The notes: a model not told the origin generated them from the sequence alone. 64,000 nucleotides of DNA from Symsagittifera roscoffensis (GCF_963678635.1 NC_087070.1:53918617-53982616), one strand, 5' to 3'. Numbered from the stretch's first letter, positions 43,601 to 52,420 are shown. Translations and numbers: made by a program.

Positions 43601-46438
43601 CTCTTCTTTCCCTACATAGATTTGTCCAATTAGGTCTTCGTCGCATGTTATCATCGTCTTGGTATAGATGTTGATTCCATCTATATTTAGCATGACCTCG
43701 TGTGGACCATAAGCTTCAGTGTACCTATTATCAACACGTACCGATTTGCTGCCCCCTCTCGTGAGTAGTGCCCTGAGCGCTCTAGAAGTCGTTTGTGGAC
43801 TTATTCCACTCAAGTAGTCTGCATACACGTCAATGTGCATTATCGTCTGGTCGCTCGGCTCGCTCAAGTTTCTGGTTACCTCGTGTCCGCCCACTGTGAT
43901 TATCGACATTATTCTTGCTCCGATTTTCGATATTCCAAAAGGTTTACCTGTCACCATTTTCACGGTGTTACAATTCCCGGTCTTCATTGAGCCCGTTCTA
44001 GCCTCTGGTATTGAGTTCGATCCGGTTAATGCTCCGTTAAAATTCTGTCTTTCGATCTCCAACTTTAGTCGTTGCTCTATTTTTTTCGCAGCCAGATCTT
44101 GTTTCACTTTGGCAATTGCTTCCGTCGCCGCTTTCTCATAATTTATCTCTAGAGAGCTTCCGGCCGCGGACTCTAACGCACCACTAACATGTGTAACAGC
44201 TTTCACTGTCTTCGTCGGCAATTCGGTGTTTGGTGCCCCCAAGTTCCTAGATTCAAACTCGTTTTGCCTGTTCCGCTGATTCTGCACCGCCGCTAATGCC
44301 AACTTATGTTTGGGGTGATTCTGGTCCTTGACCGCTTCCCAGAACAAGGGACAATCCATTCTGAAGTGCCCCTCCTGGTTACAGAAGAAGCATCTGGCGC
44401 CTATCTTGATGATCAAGCCATTATAGTACTCGTGTTCCTCCATCTGGCTCATATCCTCTTCATCCGGTGCATAACCTAGGCTCTTCATGCCTTGTTTGTA
44501 CGTTGTGCAGTCAGCCACATGATGATCCGCTGACCCGCAGTTCGCGCATGATCTGCGCTTGTCCATATCATCTCTAGGTTTGTACCATGATGACCTCTGG
44601 GGTTGGCTTCCCCCTTGCGTGTTCCTGTTTTCGGAATATGAGTACTTCTTAGGTTTCATCAGCATGTATTCTCTTGATTTCTGTCTCATTTCTTCTGGGG
44701 TGGGTGCGCCGTCCTTCGACAATGTGTAGTATGTTGCTAACATTGTCCTTAAGTCATCACTTTTCACCCCATCGATGAACTTCGAGGCAATGCTAAAGTT
44801 CCGTCTATTTGTCGACTCCTCTGGGTCACTCCTCCTTCTCAAGCTCTCGAGGTCATCTAGGAACCGATCTATTGACTCGTCGTCCCTCTGCCTTCTCTTT
44901 TCAAATCGCATCATCGCTTGGTGACCCTTCATGCCTGACCCGAATCGATTCAGCAATATCTCGAAGATCTTGTCCGCGGTGTCACGTTCTTCCTCCTTCT
45001 TTGCGACCACGCATTTTAATGCCGTTCCTTCCAAGTTGCTCAGTATGGCTGTACATGCTTGTCTTTCGTCACTCAAGTTGTCTTGTTCTAGATGTAATCT
45101 CATCACTTCCACCCAAGTGTCAATGCATCCATCGGAGTCGTCCTTGAATTCTTTTGGCTTCTTGAATGTCTTTCTTGATTTTCCCTCTCTCCTGTCGCTC
45201 GAGTCAGTGTTCCTCGTGGCGAAGGCCTCTAGAGTCCTGTTCATCATCTCCCAAGTGCTGGCCCATGTCATAGCATCCGGTCCTGTGTTGCTGTTAGCTG
45301 TTGAATCTCCCGGAGCAGTCGTTGTATTCGACGTTCCATTCTTCATTATTGTTTTCGCAGCTGTTGGTGCTATGCTTATCGCATCCCTGGTTAAGGGCAA
45401 CGGTGTCGATTGCCGTTTGTTCCTTTGTGGTTCTACAAAATCAACTCTGGTGCTTTGCGTACGATCCGCTGCCGGTCTTTCTTGTGGAGTAGAACCTCTC
45501 AAGATTGCATCCAACTTCGCCTGTATTGCACACGAACTCTCGGCTTGACTCTTGCTCATTGTGTCCATTCTCCTTTCCAGGCTCCCTAATTGGCTGTTGA
45601 CATCATCATATCGGTTCTTCAACTGTTGCATGTCTGTTTTGATGTTCTTTTCTCGTTCTTCATTGGTGGCTTCTACCTTATCTGACATTTCCTTGAGTCT
45701 CTCATCTGTTGCCTTAGCTAGGTTAAAATAACTGTCTAGATACTCGTGCTTGTTGTATCTTATCTCCTTTTTTATCACCTCTCTGTCTTCTTCACTGTGC
45801 TTAAGTCTTTTGTCAATCTGATTTAATTTCGCCAACAAGTCACCCAGCTCAATGTTAGTCTCTTCATGGTCTGCTGTCGGTCTCTCTTCGGCCGTAGCCT
45901 CTGCTTTAGCTTGTTCCTCTCTTGGATTGGCTTCTGAGGTCTTCGTGCTCACTGTCCCAAACGTTCGTGCTCTTTCTGCTTTTGGTTCTTCAGTCACGTT
46001 TTCTTTTGTTTTTATTCCGAACATTATTCCCAATTTTTCCGTAAAAGATGTCCTCTTTACTTGAGAGTCTTCTTTCACCGTTTCTTCGGTGTTGCCTATT
46101 GCATCTTCCGCGTCATCTATCGGTGAGAACTCTATGGGTTTCTGGTTCGGTTCCTCTGCATTGGGCATTGGAGTTGACTCTGTCGCCATCTTCCTTGTTT
46201 CATCCACACTTTGATCGGGTGTCTCTAGATCAATCTCGATGGTGGGTTCTACTCGCTCCCCTTCCGTGCCCTCTTTCGCCCTGTTCTCCGCTGTACTCCT
46301 TGTGCTGACCATGTTAACTGAAAAGTTCGTCTTCGTTATCTTTGGGCCCGTTGATGTCGTTCCGCGCAGCGATGAATTATATTTCGTGTTTGATCCACTT
46401 GACCTTTTTTCGAGCACCGGTACCCTACTCCGCCTCAT
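37631..46438 (-). CDS. gag-pol: E2 ORF1: Gag-Pol with C-terminal macro-like domain, 2,935 aa
   Basis: A single frame without frameshift. Gag: acidic and coiled-coil N-terminus (~195-300), capsid (~430-590), CCHC knuckles at 631-644 and 683-696. Protease: LLDTGA (Asp990). RT ~1340-1520 with MPFGLCNA and YVDD (1476-1479). RNase H ~1620-1740 with LDTDAS. An acidic spacer ~1750-2070. Integrase: HHCC zinc finger (His2166, His2171 or a neighbour, Cys2201, Cys2204) and a DD35E core Asp2232/Asp2291/Glu2327. GPY/F module ~2440-2500 (KKWRGPF). Unusually, after ~250 linker residues a macro-like domain fills ~2785-2930 (ITDSDFIL, CITADMSFKSRLEADF, YLCFLVT, VSMPVYDPN, EIMVHLHK). All catalytic residues from protease to integrase are intact. 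Motifs are Ty3/Gypsy; fused gag-pol is known in that group. The first ATG was chosen; ATGs at codons 43 and 84 are alternatives. Confidence 0.95.
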   Translation of the reverse strand: MRRSRVPVLEKRSSGSNTKYNSSLRGTTSTGPKITKTNFSVNMVSTRSTAENRAKEGTEGERVEPTIEIDLETPDQSVDETRKMATESTPMPNAEEPNQKPIEFSPIDDAEDAIGNTEETVKEDSQVKRTSFTEKLGIMFGIKTKENVTEEPKAERARTFGTVSTKTSEANPREEQAKAEATAEERPTADHEETNIELGDLLAKLNQIDKRLKHSEEDREVIKKEIRYNKHEYLDSYFNLAKATDERLKEMSDKVEATNEEREKNIKTDMQQLKNRYDDVNSQLGSLERRMDTMSKSQAESSCAIQAKLDAILRGSTPQERPAADRTQSTRVDFVEPQRNKRQSTPLPLTRDAISIAPTAAKTIMKNGTSNTTTAPGDSTANSNTGPDAMTWASTWEMMNRTLEAFATRNTDSSDRREGKSRKTFKKPKEFKDDSDGCIDTWVEVMRLHLEQDNLSDERQACTAILSNLEGTALKCVVAKKEEERDTADKIFEILLNRFGSGMKGHQAMMRFEKRRQRDDESIDRFLDDLESLRRRSDPEESTNRRNFSIASKFIDGVKSDDLRTMLATYYTLSKDGAPTPEEMRQKSREYMLMKPKKYSYSENRNTQGGSQPQRSSWYKPRDDMDKRRSCANCGSADHHVADCTTYKQGMKSLGYAPDEEDMSQMEEHEYYNGLIIKIGARCFFCNQEGHFRMDCPLFWEAVKDQNHPKHKLALAAVQNQRNRQNEFESRNLGAPNTELPTKTVKAVTHVSGALESAAGSSLEINYEKAATEAIAKVKQDLAAKKIEQRLKLEIERQNFNGALTGSNSIPEARTGSMKTGNCNTVKMVTGKPFGISKIGARIMSIITVGGHEVTRNLSEPSDQTIMHIDVYADYLSGISPQTTSRALRALLTRGGSKSVRVDNRYTEAYGPHEVMLNIDGINIYTKTMITCDEDLIGQIYVGKEELKVRSIGHCAMLEEDAMHIGTEADVTGHVLDINGKKTQLRGLLDTGAVLSVIPIETWEKMGFDKGDLIDSRIRLSAANKGALRVLGRTPIIALNLGERNLWMSFIVVENLDESDQFILGRDFIRNFDVTIDLNNAMFRIRNPDRRYAIKPVNLIMANENKAPVFLSRRVRLKANEAAIVSLRMKNYNELSDNKQVCIVPNPNSQSAAVLGRSFSITKSGLCVSVLLNTLDIPITIQRGRKLGYALPVKTRYETIENSKQNEVVDCPNHRDKICILRRLQRIKDSSGLIKSLKSETDDGLSSCSNFPERPTLDEMQTDKPVLPEIEHLRGKLKDEQLEAIKDVLERNEEVFSRHKADIGCCNFVEHEIELEENAVPHREGARRMTPHKSDACRKEIETLLEYDMIEPSKSPWACGVVMAKKKGDQLRFCCDFRYLNSVTVKDAYPIPRIDESLSKLGDAKFFTTLDLGSAFWQVPLRKQDRDKTGLACELGLFQWKRMPFGLCNATATFQRLMAHALIGVTKKYGNLVMCYVDDVVIATPTLEDHIERLDEVFACMKRSGLKCKPSKCEILKDSIKYLGRMVDKHGIRPDPDAVEAVLTWKSPKTEHQLMSFLGFAKYYREFIKGYADKVYPMQQLMRHKGKKFTWNNAAEESFQRIKKELCEAPVLGMPTEKGMYVLDTDASVVAISGILHQEQEWNGKTVLRPIAYGSKVLSDTEMKYGAPKAEMFAVVTFVEKYRAYLGSEPFKLRVDNRALSWLKTYSMDQSYIGRWIVRLDGYNMIIEHRTRDKHQNADSLSKKTEFYERQEQREADRPEIKDGFSFMDKETYDSLPLTRWLDKSGKPIEDHPELPKETLEKTILKKSSGIPIGIMLKSKIVRETLKAKGYDLTQVEEGTVRIDEDLMRLLEKLSDDKPVIQGKGQEAPELTILRREETVNNTDVSKGSITDSKEVVRSLVEKIPDKILEQTKVRDKKVTFREEVEHLGLDQESGEWSRFMEEDETGEGKLSGEREEWDEDSDESSEDQDSLCMILAEEKIRQHDRELQTDPSSGTYNLETQEVRGGEELEKIAVSRKPLRELSCNSNVRTNLVPEDDMKIVKRMICVKLSDDIHNPGEMNGQIMALKEHVKARYRLSDLIRAQRNDKMTSNLSKWIHSGVKEKGELEEDSYKILSQFYKEKRDLLYHTAEGVVACKRRDEEKILQKHNLIILPQLYQTEVLFRSHDQMGHQGIDKVQQRILHRFDWPGMRKACERWVNACLACLQVKDPRKMKFPLKSVESSEFNEVVQIDHQKICMTESGYNQILVIIDHFTKLAEAVPCQTASAEETCDHLITHWISRYGCPMTFQSDNGKAFVGDLTKELMKRSHIAQAHSTTYHPQTNGLVERQNRTLVNMLRVYCSRYMTDWDKYLPQVVGAYNSTQHSTTGISPFMMLTGRERAMPLTFFYPEYEGKRTSPQAYVKEAIKRQQELNELCRRNTAQAQMRQRKKYDEKILRAKPYEVGQYVWVFQNVIPPKGTKKLLKKWRGPFMITEVHQQGRFYRLSTGRAAHYENLKPHIPSPEDWCLPKDMEGLEYLVVEPACEVNEKGTREKNDGNENLSLDDNEKIEVESDAGSFVEEDWNDPEQNEVPKWMEPDRPTPPETRTGNRKRTGMRYNRYGDDFLIDKIQPDKLGDELLSAGELEAEEEWQVIDDGGHYPQDDYSTPELETDLEQSEIERRENTNLRILEWMREVKDESREGQSIQQIDVSAANYMKTEDPLFGWTATDRPLDIPKDNSDPTTSTGTSINIFVRGVGVGLTHTENLMIKKLKEVRETSGLELEEEEQEPTIGRNFKTKFEIPNEYSENIMITDSDFILSNRTSAICITADMSFKSRLEADFKREYQNVEFLFRQRPGLGGIAALPPSVAQVPGKYLCFLVTRVNDRNIIDPEHVILALTRLRDFMIERGIVEVSMPVYDPNRGKLSSRELYAILHVVFAETEIMVHLHKKYYLSIA
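37634..38083 (-). other. macro-like (ADP-ribose-binding) domain encoded at the end of ORF1
   Basis: Residues ~2785-2934. The pattern of strands and helices follows macro domains of the OARD1/TARG1 type. A start like (I/V)T..D.F is followed by CITADMSFKSRLEADFKREY (an A-(D/N)-M-xxG-like helix region). Then come GGIAALPP, YLCFLVTR, a long helix ALTRLRDFMIERGI, VSMPVYDP (where the family has (S/V)MPxIGxG), and MVHLHK. Family glycines and the Lys/Asp used for hydrolysis are not obviously kept, so binding without catalysis is possible. It must be tested by profile search. Confidence 0.7.
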
Positions 46439-46729
46439 TATTTCTATTTACAACTGCTTCTATTTACAATTTTATTATATACACGATTCTATTCTAAGGG
46501 TAAAAAAAAATATTTTTTGTGGTAACAAATTCTGTACAACGTGTTAAAAACCTTATCCAATTCTCTTTCTAAAACCTCCGAAAAATTTTCCTTAATTTGG
46601 TCTTAACCCTACCTATTTCGATTTGTCTTATTCTGTCTTAAAACGCACTTGTTGTAATTTGACTTCAATTTCTATACCGTCCCAAGACTATTCGTCACTA
46701 TCACAGTACTCTCCGTTAGTGTACCAAGA

Positions 46730-47402
46730 CCCTTGTACCAAGACCACTGTTCCAAGACTAGTGTCCCAAGACTACTGTCCCAAGACCAGTGTCCCAAGGC
46801 TAGTGTCCCAAGACTACTGTCCCAAGGCTAGTGTCCCAAGGCTAGTGTCCCAAGACTACTGTCCCAAGGGTAGTGTCCCAAGACCAGTGTCCCAAGACTA
46901 CTGTCCCAAGACTAGTGTCCCAAGGCTAGTGTCCCAAGACTACTGTCCCAAGACTAGTGTCCCAAGGGTAGTGTCCCAAGACCAGTGTCCCAAGGCTGGT
47001 GTCCCAAGACTAGTGTCCCAAGACTAGTGTCCCAAGGGTAGTGTCCCAAGACCAGTGTCCCAAGGCTGGTGTCCCAAGACTAGTGTCCCAAGACTAGTGT
47101 CCCAAGACCACTGTCCCAAGACTGTCCCAAGACCACTGTCCCAAGACCCTGTCCCAAGACCACTGTCCCAAGACCCCTGTCCCAAGACCCTGTCCCAAGA
47201 CCACTGTCCCAAGACCCTGTCCCAAGACCCTGTCCCAAGACCCTGTCCCAAGACCACTGTCCCAAGACCACTGTCCCAAGACCCTGTCCCAAGACCACTG
47301 TCCCAAGACCCTGTCCCAAGACCCTGTCCCAAGACCACTGTCCCAAGACCACTGTCCCAAGACCCTGTCCCAAGACCACTGTCCCAAGACTGCTCTGTCC
47401 CA
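46730..47402 (-). repeat. 14-bp minisatellite in E2 leader
   Basis: About 48 tandem copies of a unit GTCCCAAGACYASTA/CT (13-14 bp on the + strand; sense strand AGTCTTGGGAC). The left half mixes CTAGT, CTACT and CCAGT variants of 14 bp. The right half alternates CCACT (14 bp) and shorter CCCT (13 bp) units. Because 14 is not a multiple of 3, open frames run through in several phases on both strands. These are artefacts, not genes. Confidence 0.93.
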
Positions 47403-48247
47403 AGACTTCTTCGGTCTTGTCCCAATACTCGTCACGGAGTGTCTCCCTCGTTGTAGGGTCTTCTTGAACCACCGTACCTTGTACCACCACTCAAGCTCTA
47501 GTAAAATTTTCCCAAAAACCCTCTCTTAAAAGCCAAATGCTGACCCCCCTCTTCTTTTTGGTTGTTTCTATTTCAATGTAGGTGCGCAGGTATCTTGTGA
47601 TCACCTGTTCGTATAAAACCAAACACAAATCCTCAATAAAATGCAACAAAAATTTTAAGTAAGAAAAATAATAAAAACAGAAAAATGAGCCCACCTAAAA
47701 TTTAAAGGTGACCAATGTCTACCTTTCGTCTAAAAAAAATGTCTGGTACCTAATTGCCACGCGTTTTCCTCCCCCCACTAGTGATCTTATGGGGTATCAC
47801 AAAAGCTGTCTATATCCGGTCCCCCCTACCAAACCAACCAGCGTACCAGTCTTAACTCGAGTTGAATTTTGGATCTCCACCTAATATTACCAACGCGTGT
47901 TAATTTCTAATGTAACTAAGTCAACGATGTCGACTAATTAGTTACTCTAATTTCCCCCTTTTTACAATTTACAACCGCCAACCTCTAACTTAACCAGTCC
48001 CCCTTCTAACCTCCCCCCTTTCTAGCCCCCCTTCTTAAGCCTAAAAATTACTTTAAGCGCCGGGTGCTAAACCTCTCAAGAGAAAACCGTAGACCTGTTT
48101 CCAGGCCTGCTCAAGTAAAAACGTTCCTCAAAACTGGGGGATTTCGCTTATCCAATTTTACACTTATCTCCTATAATGTAATGTGGATTCTAACGATACC
48201 CGTTCTGCCCAACTTGAGAACTCGAGAATTGCCAAATCCCTCTTGGC

Positions 48248-48445
48248 TGCTTTCCCACTCGACTGGTCACCTGTTCCAGTCCAGTCTCCTATTGGTTCAG
48301 CTAAGTGTCCCTGAACCACTTTCCCACTCGGCTGGTCACCTCTTCCAATCAAGTCTCCTATTGGTTCAGCTCAAGTGTCCCTGAACCACTTTCCCACTCG
48401 GCTGGTCACCTCTTCCAGTCAAGTCTCCTATTGGTCCAGCTAAGT
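48248..48445 (-). repeat. three ~70-bp tandem repeats in E2 leader
   Basis: Units start near 48250, 48320 and 48390 (TTTCCCACTCG-CTGGTCACC...CTCCTATTGGT-CAGCT). Each carries CCAAT on the sense strand (ATTGG on +). Repeated CCAAT boxes just downstream of the 5' LTR could be enhancer elements; this is inference. Confidence 0.85.
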
Positions 48446-48903
48446 TCCAAGCTATCTGAAAACCCTTGACAACGCCCCACTTCGGGCACTTTATTCAGTT
48501 TACTGGTTTAAATTGCTAGGTTGATCGAAACGATCGAACTTGTAAAACAGTATGGGTATACTATTTAATTAATATAAAGGTTTGATCCAACTAATCTGGT
48601 GTCAAAGTCACTGTCTTTTTTCGTTTTATGGTTTTTGTTCCTTTTTCTATTCTTTTTTGGTTTTTGTTTTGCTTTTTGTCTTTTTGCTCGTGTTTTTGTC
48701 CCCCTAGTTGCCCCCCTTTACTCGGTTAGCTAAGCCTCGTTCGGAGAGCGTACCAGGAAATTTTCTCGAGTTTTCTTAAAAAGCTATCACGGTACAACCG
48801 GAAGGTTTGCACGTTCCTGTCGAACCGTACCGCCGGTACTCTAGAATGGGCATTCAGCCCGAAGCTGTCTCAAGTGGGTTCGACTCCGTAGTCTTGATGT
48901 CGT

Positions 48904-48921
48904 AAACACCCAGGAGCGCCA
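48904..48921 (-). other. candidate primer-binding site of E2
   Basis: On the sense strand TGGCGCTCCTGGGTGTTT begins 11 bases after the 5' LTR. TGG start and length fit a tRNA primer site. It partly resembles the 3' end complement of tRNA-Asn (TGGCGCCCCCGGGTG in many animals) with two transitions. The identity is unsure. Confidence 0.5.
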
Positions 48922-48932
48922 TAAAAACACTA

Positions 48933-49815
48933 TGTAACATTCGTCTACTACAGTCACACATGAGGCTTAAGAAAAATAGGCCCTATAACTATTGGCTCGG
49001 GAGTCAGGGACACTATCTCTTGTGTTTTTCCACCTCAAATCAGTCGGAGCCAATTCGGTTCGCTTGTGACATGAGACTACGACCCGCTACTGCTTAAGGC
49101 TACTACCAAAATATCCCCCCACTCTAGAATTAGAAACGTCCCCATACTTAGGTCTCTAGATACCCAAAATACATGAACGCCGTTAAAAACCGGGTTGGAA
49201 CAATCCGTTAAGTTACTTTTTATTAGACAGTGTAACTTTGATCCATTTCAGATGGATCAACCTAAAACTCGCCTTACCTCAACATAACAATCATAAAACA
49301 CACTCTAGAAATTTAAATTAAGGACTCACATGTTGATGCGCTCAAGCACAGGAAGTAATTAAATGGGTGAGCAACTCTAGAATTAACTAAAGTAACTAGA
49401 TAAGTTCAATGTTTATCAGTTTGAATGGTAAGGGTAAGTTTGAACTCAAGAACGAAGTCTTATGTGGACCATTGGGACACTCAAGCTGTCCACCTTTCCG
49501 TCGAAGGTTCACTCTGGTCCAGTTCGAATAATTACTCTCTCGGGAATACTCTGTCTTCTATTTCAGATAGGACAGCTCTACTCTTGTTCACTATGATGGA
49601 AATTGCGAATTGCAATTTCCCACTTGTTTTTATCTGACAACTTTCCCGCAATTGTTCTAAAATTGTTCTCTTTTCTTTTTCTGATTTTCAGTTCTCGCGA
49701 GAAAATCGTGCATGACATGTTCCATTCGAAATTTTAAAAATTTAAATTTCACTCCAAAATCAAGTGTTTTCTGCTCTTCTCAAGGTCAAACTTCCAAATA
49801 TGACCGACTGGCACA
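48933..49815 (-). repeat. 5' LTR of E2
   Basis: Partner of 26916-27798; same length and, as far as I can see, same sequence. A 70-codon frame (49425-49637) occurs in both LTRs and is not considered a gene. Confidence 0.95.
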
Positions 49816-51237
49816 GGTGCCGCCGGTCCAAGCGTTGAGATTTTTCTGAATAATTTTTCAGAGAATTTGTGCAAGTGTACCGAGGTAACTAGGTCTTGTA
49901 GTTTTTCCTTAAGCAGAGAATCTACCTCGCAATACAGGTTGCGAATGCTGCCTGTGTACTCGGCACTAATAATGATAAAAACTACTTTCGAAAAAATGTT
50001 TTAATTATAGAGCCAAGGGAACAAAAGTGCAGCCTCATTGTTCCGACTTTCGATACGAAAGTAACGGAATATTTGTGCTCGGGTTGGATTTTTTTTTCTT
50101 CAGACAAATTTCGACTTTTTAACTAGCCATTTTGACGGAATTTTTGACGGAATATATCGTTCGAAAGGTTTTTATGTCCTGAGCTCAATTTTGAAAAGAT
50201 ATTTTACCTGTGATCATCTTTCGTAAAGTTATGGGGGTTTAAAGATTGCCATTTTGGCCAATTTGGGACAATTAATGCGCGATGTATTTCGCGCTTTTAA
50301 CGCGTAAGCGAGATTAAATCCGTCTTAGAAATCGTTCCAAATTGGTTTAACGAAGCTTGTTTGCCATAATTGATTTGTTACAGGAGCTAAATCTATCCTT
50401 TTGTACTTTATATGGCGTGTGGGGGGATGATTTTCATAAAAAATCTCAAATTTTAGAGAAAAAAATTTTTCTTTTTGTTTTATTTTCAAAATTTTTTAAA
50501 TGTTATTACTGCTCCATAAACCTTAATAGCCAGTCGGAACATTCAGGTCTTCTCCCTGATACGAGCAGTCTTGTTTAATTATATGATAGACCCGTAGCCT
50601 CAGATCAGATCAGTCTTTTTGAGTCACTTTCAACTAGGGTTTGTTCTGTGCACGTGTAAGTTTTCTCAATCTGGTTGGCTTGATTCCCAACCATCTGACT
50701 CTCTTGACTTCTAGCCACATTATACTTTACTCTTCCATATCTAGAAAATTCCGAGGATTTTGACTGGATAATGTCATGAAGGGACTCCTGACTGTAACCT
50801 CGGTTACTGTGATACTTTCGACTTGATTGTTTGAACAAAATTAAAAATAAAAAAATTAAAATAAAAATGGCTTTTTTGTTTTCTCAAATAATTCTATGGA
50901 ACGTCAACAATTTCTCTAAAACCATTCGCGACTTAAATGACAGCCAAAAGCCTTTCGTGCATTATCAGGTCCTCAAGGATTGGTTTTGAACCAGATGGAA
51001 ATGCGATTTTGCTCTGACTCAATCCTTGTAAATTGAGCAACTTGGAAGAAAAAATAATATAATGTGTGAACTATGTCTATCGTCAGGTTAATAAAATTTT
51101 TGTCAAGTGAGCGTGTTGGCTTGCTGAGCTCAACAACACCTTTTCATTATTCTGTTTGCCTTTTTTAGTCATTCCAATGCTTTGATGAGCTGAGTTTCAA
51201 TCTTTGTTGATATGAGCTGTAGGGCTTGAAAATAAAA
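49816..51237. other. host flank right of E2; no recognised gene
   Basis: AT-rich host sequence. It may be 5' UTR, promoter or intron of the gene beginning at 51238. No clear TATA box or exon could be defended. Confidence 0.4.
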
Positions 51238-51854
51238 ATGGGCGAAAATTCATTATCTTTTGTTAGCAAAACTTCCGCTCTAGACCTCTCATGCAAACCG
51301 GTTCCCCATTTGAGAGAACAGAAAATCTCTGAAAACTCAGACTTCACTTCCAATGAAGACTTGAGCAATGGAACTGAACGTGATTCATCCAGCGTACAAG
51401 AAGTGACTGGTAACTATGCCAACATAATTGTTTCTAACAGCAGCAAACCCATTAGTGTGCTAGAACATGCTCTAACTTGTGAAGTCCAAATTGAGAGTTT
51501 GCCGTGTTCTGATGACGAAACAAATCTTGGAGTAGAAGGCGATCTGAAGCAAGAATTTATTGTCGAAGAACCCGATTCCGGAGACGATATTGACCCAAAC
51601 CAGTCTTCTATTAAGAATTCTTTCCAATTAGCGTCAGGCAACGCTGACAAGAATTTAAATTATACGTTGTCATCGAGAGCTTCAAACCTGGTTAACTGCT
51701 CCTATGATGAATCATCTAAAGAAATTGTACCATCCCAAGATGAAATTAGTAAGTGGAATAATGAAATTAAATTTCTAGCGAGCGACGTTAACTTCAAAGG
51801 TTTTAAAATAAGTGGAGTGGAAAGACTATTATCTAGCATAAATAACTCTTCCAC
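51238..51854 (+). CDS. host gene, 5' coding exon (Ser/Asn/Asp-rich, CtBP-motif-like)
   Basis: Starts at an ATG with a good context (AAAATGG) and runs 205 codons of hydrophilic, acidic, Ser/Asn-rich sequence. The nominal stop TGA at 51856 lies inside a possible splice donor (CAC|GTGAGG, intron from 51855), so the frame probably continues in a later exon. Residues ~13-20, SALDLSCKP, resemble the PxDLS motif that recruits the CtBP co-repressor. Other acidic clusters include EEPDSGDDIDPN. This suits a nuclear regulator, but no folded domain is visible. A phase-2 junction here is compatible with the exon at about 55924-57545. Without that join it would be a 206-aa protein. Confidence 0.55.
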
Positions 51855-52252
51855 GTGAGGTAGGTAAAATGTCTGAAATTTGCAATGCAAAGTGTCTGCT
51901 CAGAACATTGTCGAATGTTATTCAAATAAAGTGAATATCAATTCTGATCAATCTGCTTCTTAACTGACGACCATATTGGGTTTACATTATCATTATTTAT
52001 CACAGGCATGCCACGATAATACAGGTACTTTTTTCAACTCTGAGAATGTTTGTTTGCATAGATTTTTTGAAAATTTATCGACTTAATCACAATCGATTTC
52101 AAAAAACAATTGAAAACCAACAAAACTTGAAAAATTTTAAACCTGCGATTAGCAAATTGCAGTATAGACTTTTTCCAGGTTAACAACTTGTTGTACAAAA
52201 TCTGTTGAATGATTTCATAGCTTGTTTCATAATTAAGTCCAAGTTCTTAGTT

Positions 52253-52420
52253 TAACCGGCACGCTTGTTCGAGAAGTGACATCCACGCTTGGGAAAGGCC
52301 CTAGGTTCGAGTCTGGCCAGATTATTTTCATTTTTCAAACGGAAATATTCCGTTACGAAAAAAAAATGCATCCTTTTATTTTGCTTTTTGTCGGCTTAGT
52401 TGCCACGTCAGGGAGTTTTT
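52253..52420 (+). repeat. SINE-like repeat, copy 1 (tRNA-like head)
   Basis: Has a B-box-like AGGTTCGAGTCT at about 52308, preceded by degenerate tRNA-like sequence. It is followed by an AT-rich body and CGGCTTAGTTGCCACGTCA at about 52391-52409, shared with 58379-58397. Confidence 0.45.

Larger units (their letters stand above)
46439..48903 (-). other. 5' leader of E2
   Basis: 2.5 kb between primer site and ORF1. It contains the 14-bp minisatellite (46730-47402) and three ~70-bp repeats (48248-48445). 47490-48240 and 48450-48900 show no repeat or ORF that I can defend. Such a long structured leader would hinder scanning, so internal initiation or splicing is likely. Confidence 0.7.
26916..49815 (-). 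mobile_element. giant LTR retrotransposon E2, 22.9 kb, intact
   Basis: Two 883-bp LTRs (26916-27798 and 48933-49815) that look identical enclose 21 kb of internal sequence read on the minus strand. In order: primer-binding-like site, 2.5-kb leader, ORF1 (Gag-Pol plus macro-like domain), 522-bp spacer, ORF2 (SGNH protein), 430-bp 3' UTR and a short purine tract. Both ORFs exceed 2,900 codons without a stop. The element is visibly more GC-rich than its surroundings. LTRs start TG and end CA. Flanking target duplication is unclear: only GGT is shared (26913-26915, 49816-49818). Pol motifs place it in Ty3/Gypsy. It looks recently inserted and possibly active. Confidence 0.95.

Noticed and set aside
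28398-46547. Dozens of + strand frames of 60-270 codons opposite the giant ORFs
   Set aside because: Shadows of the minus-strand E2 ORFs; Ser/Leu/Phe-rich antisense composition and no recognisable motifs.
46623-47490. Several long open frames on both strands (about 110-136 codons)
   Set aside because: They are produced by the 14-bp minisatellite, which lacks stops in many phases; the peptides are simple VPRLVSQD-type repeats.
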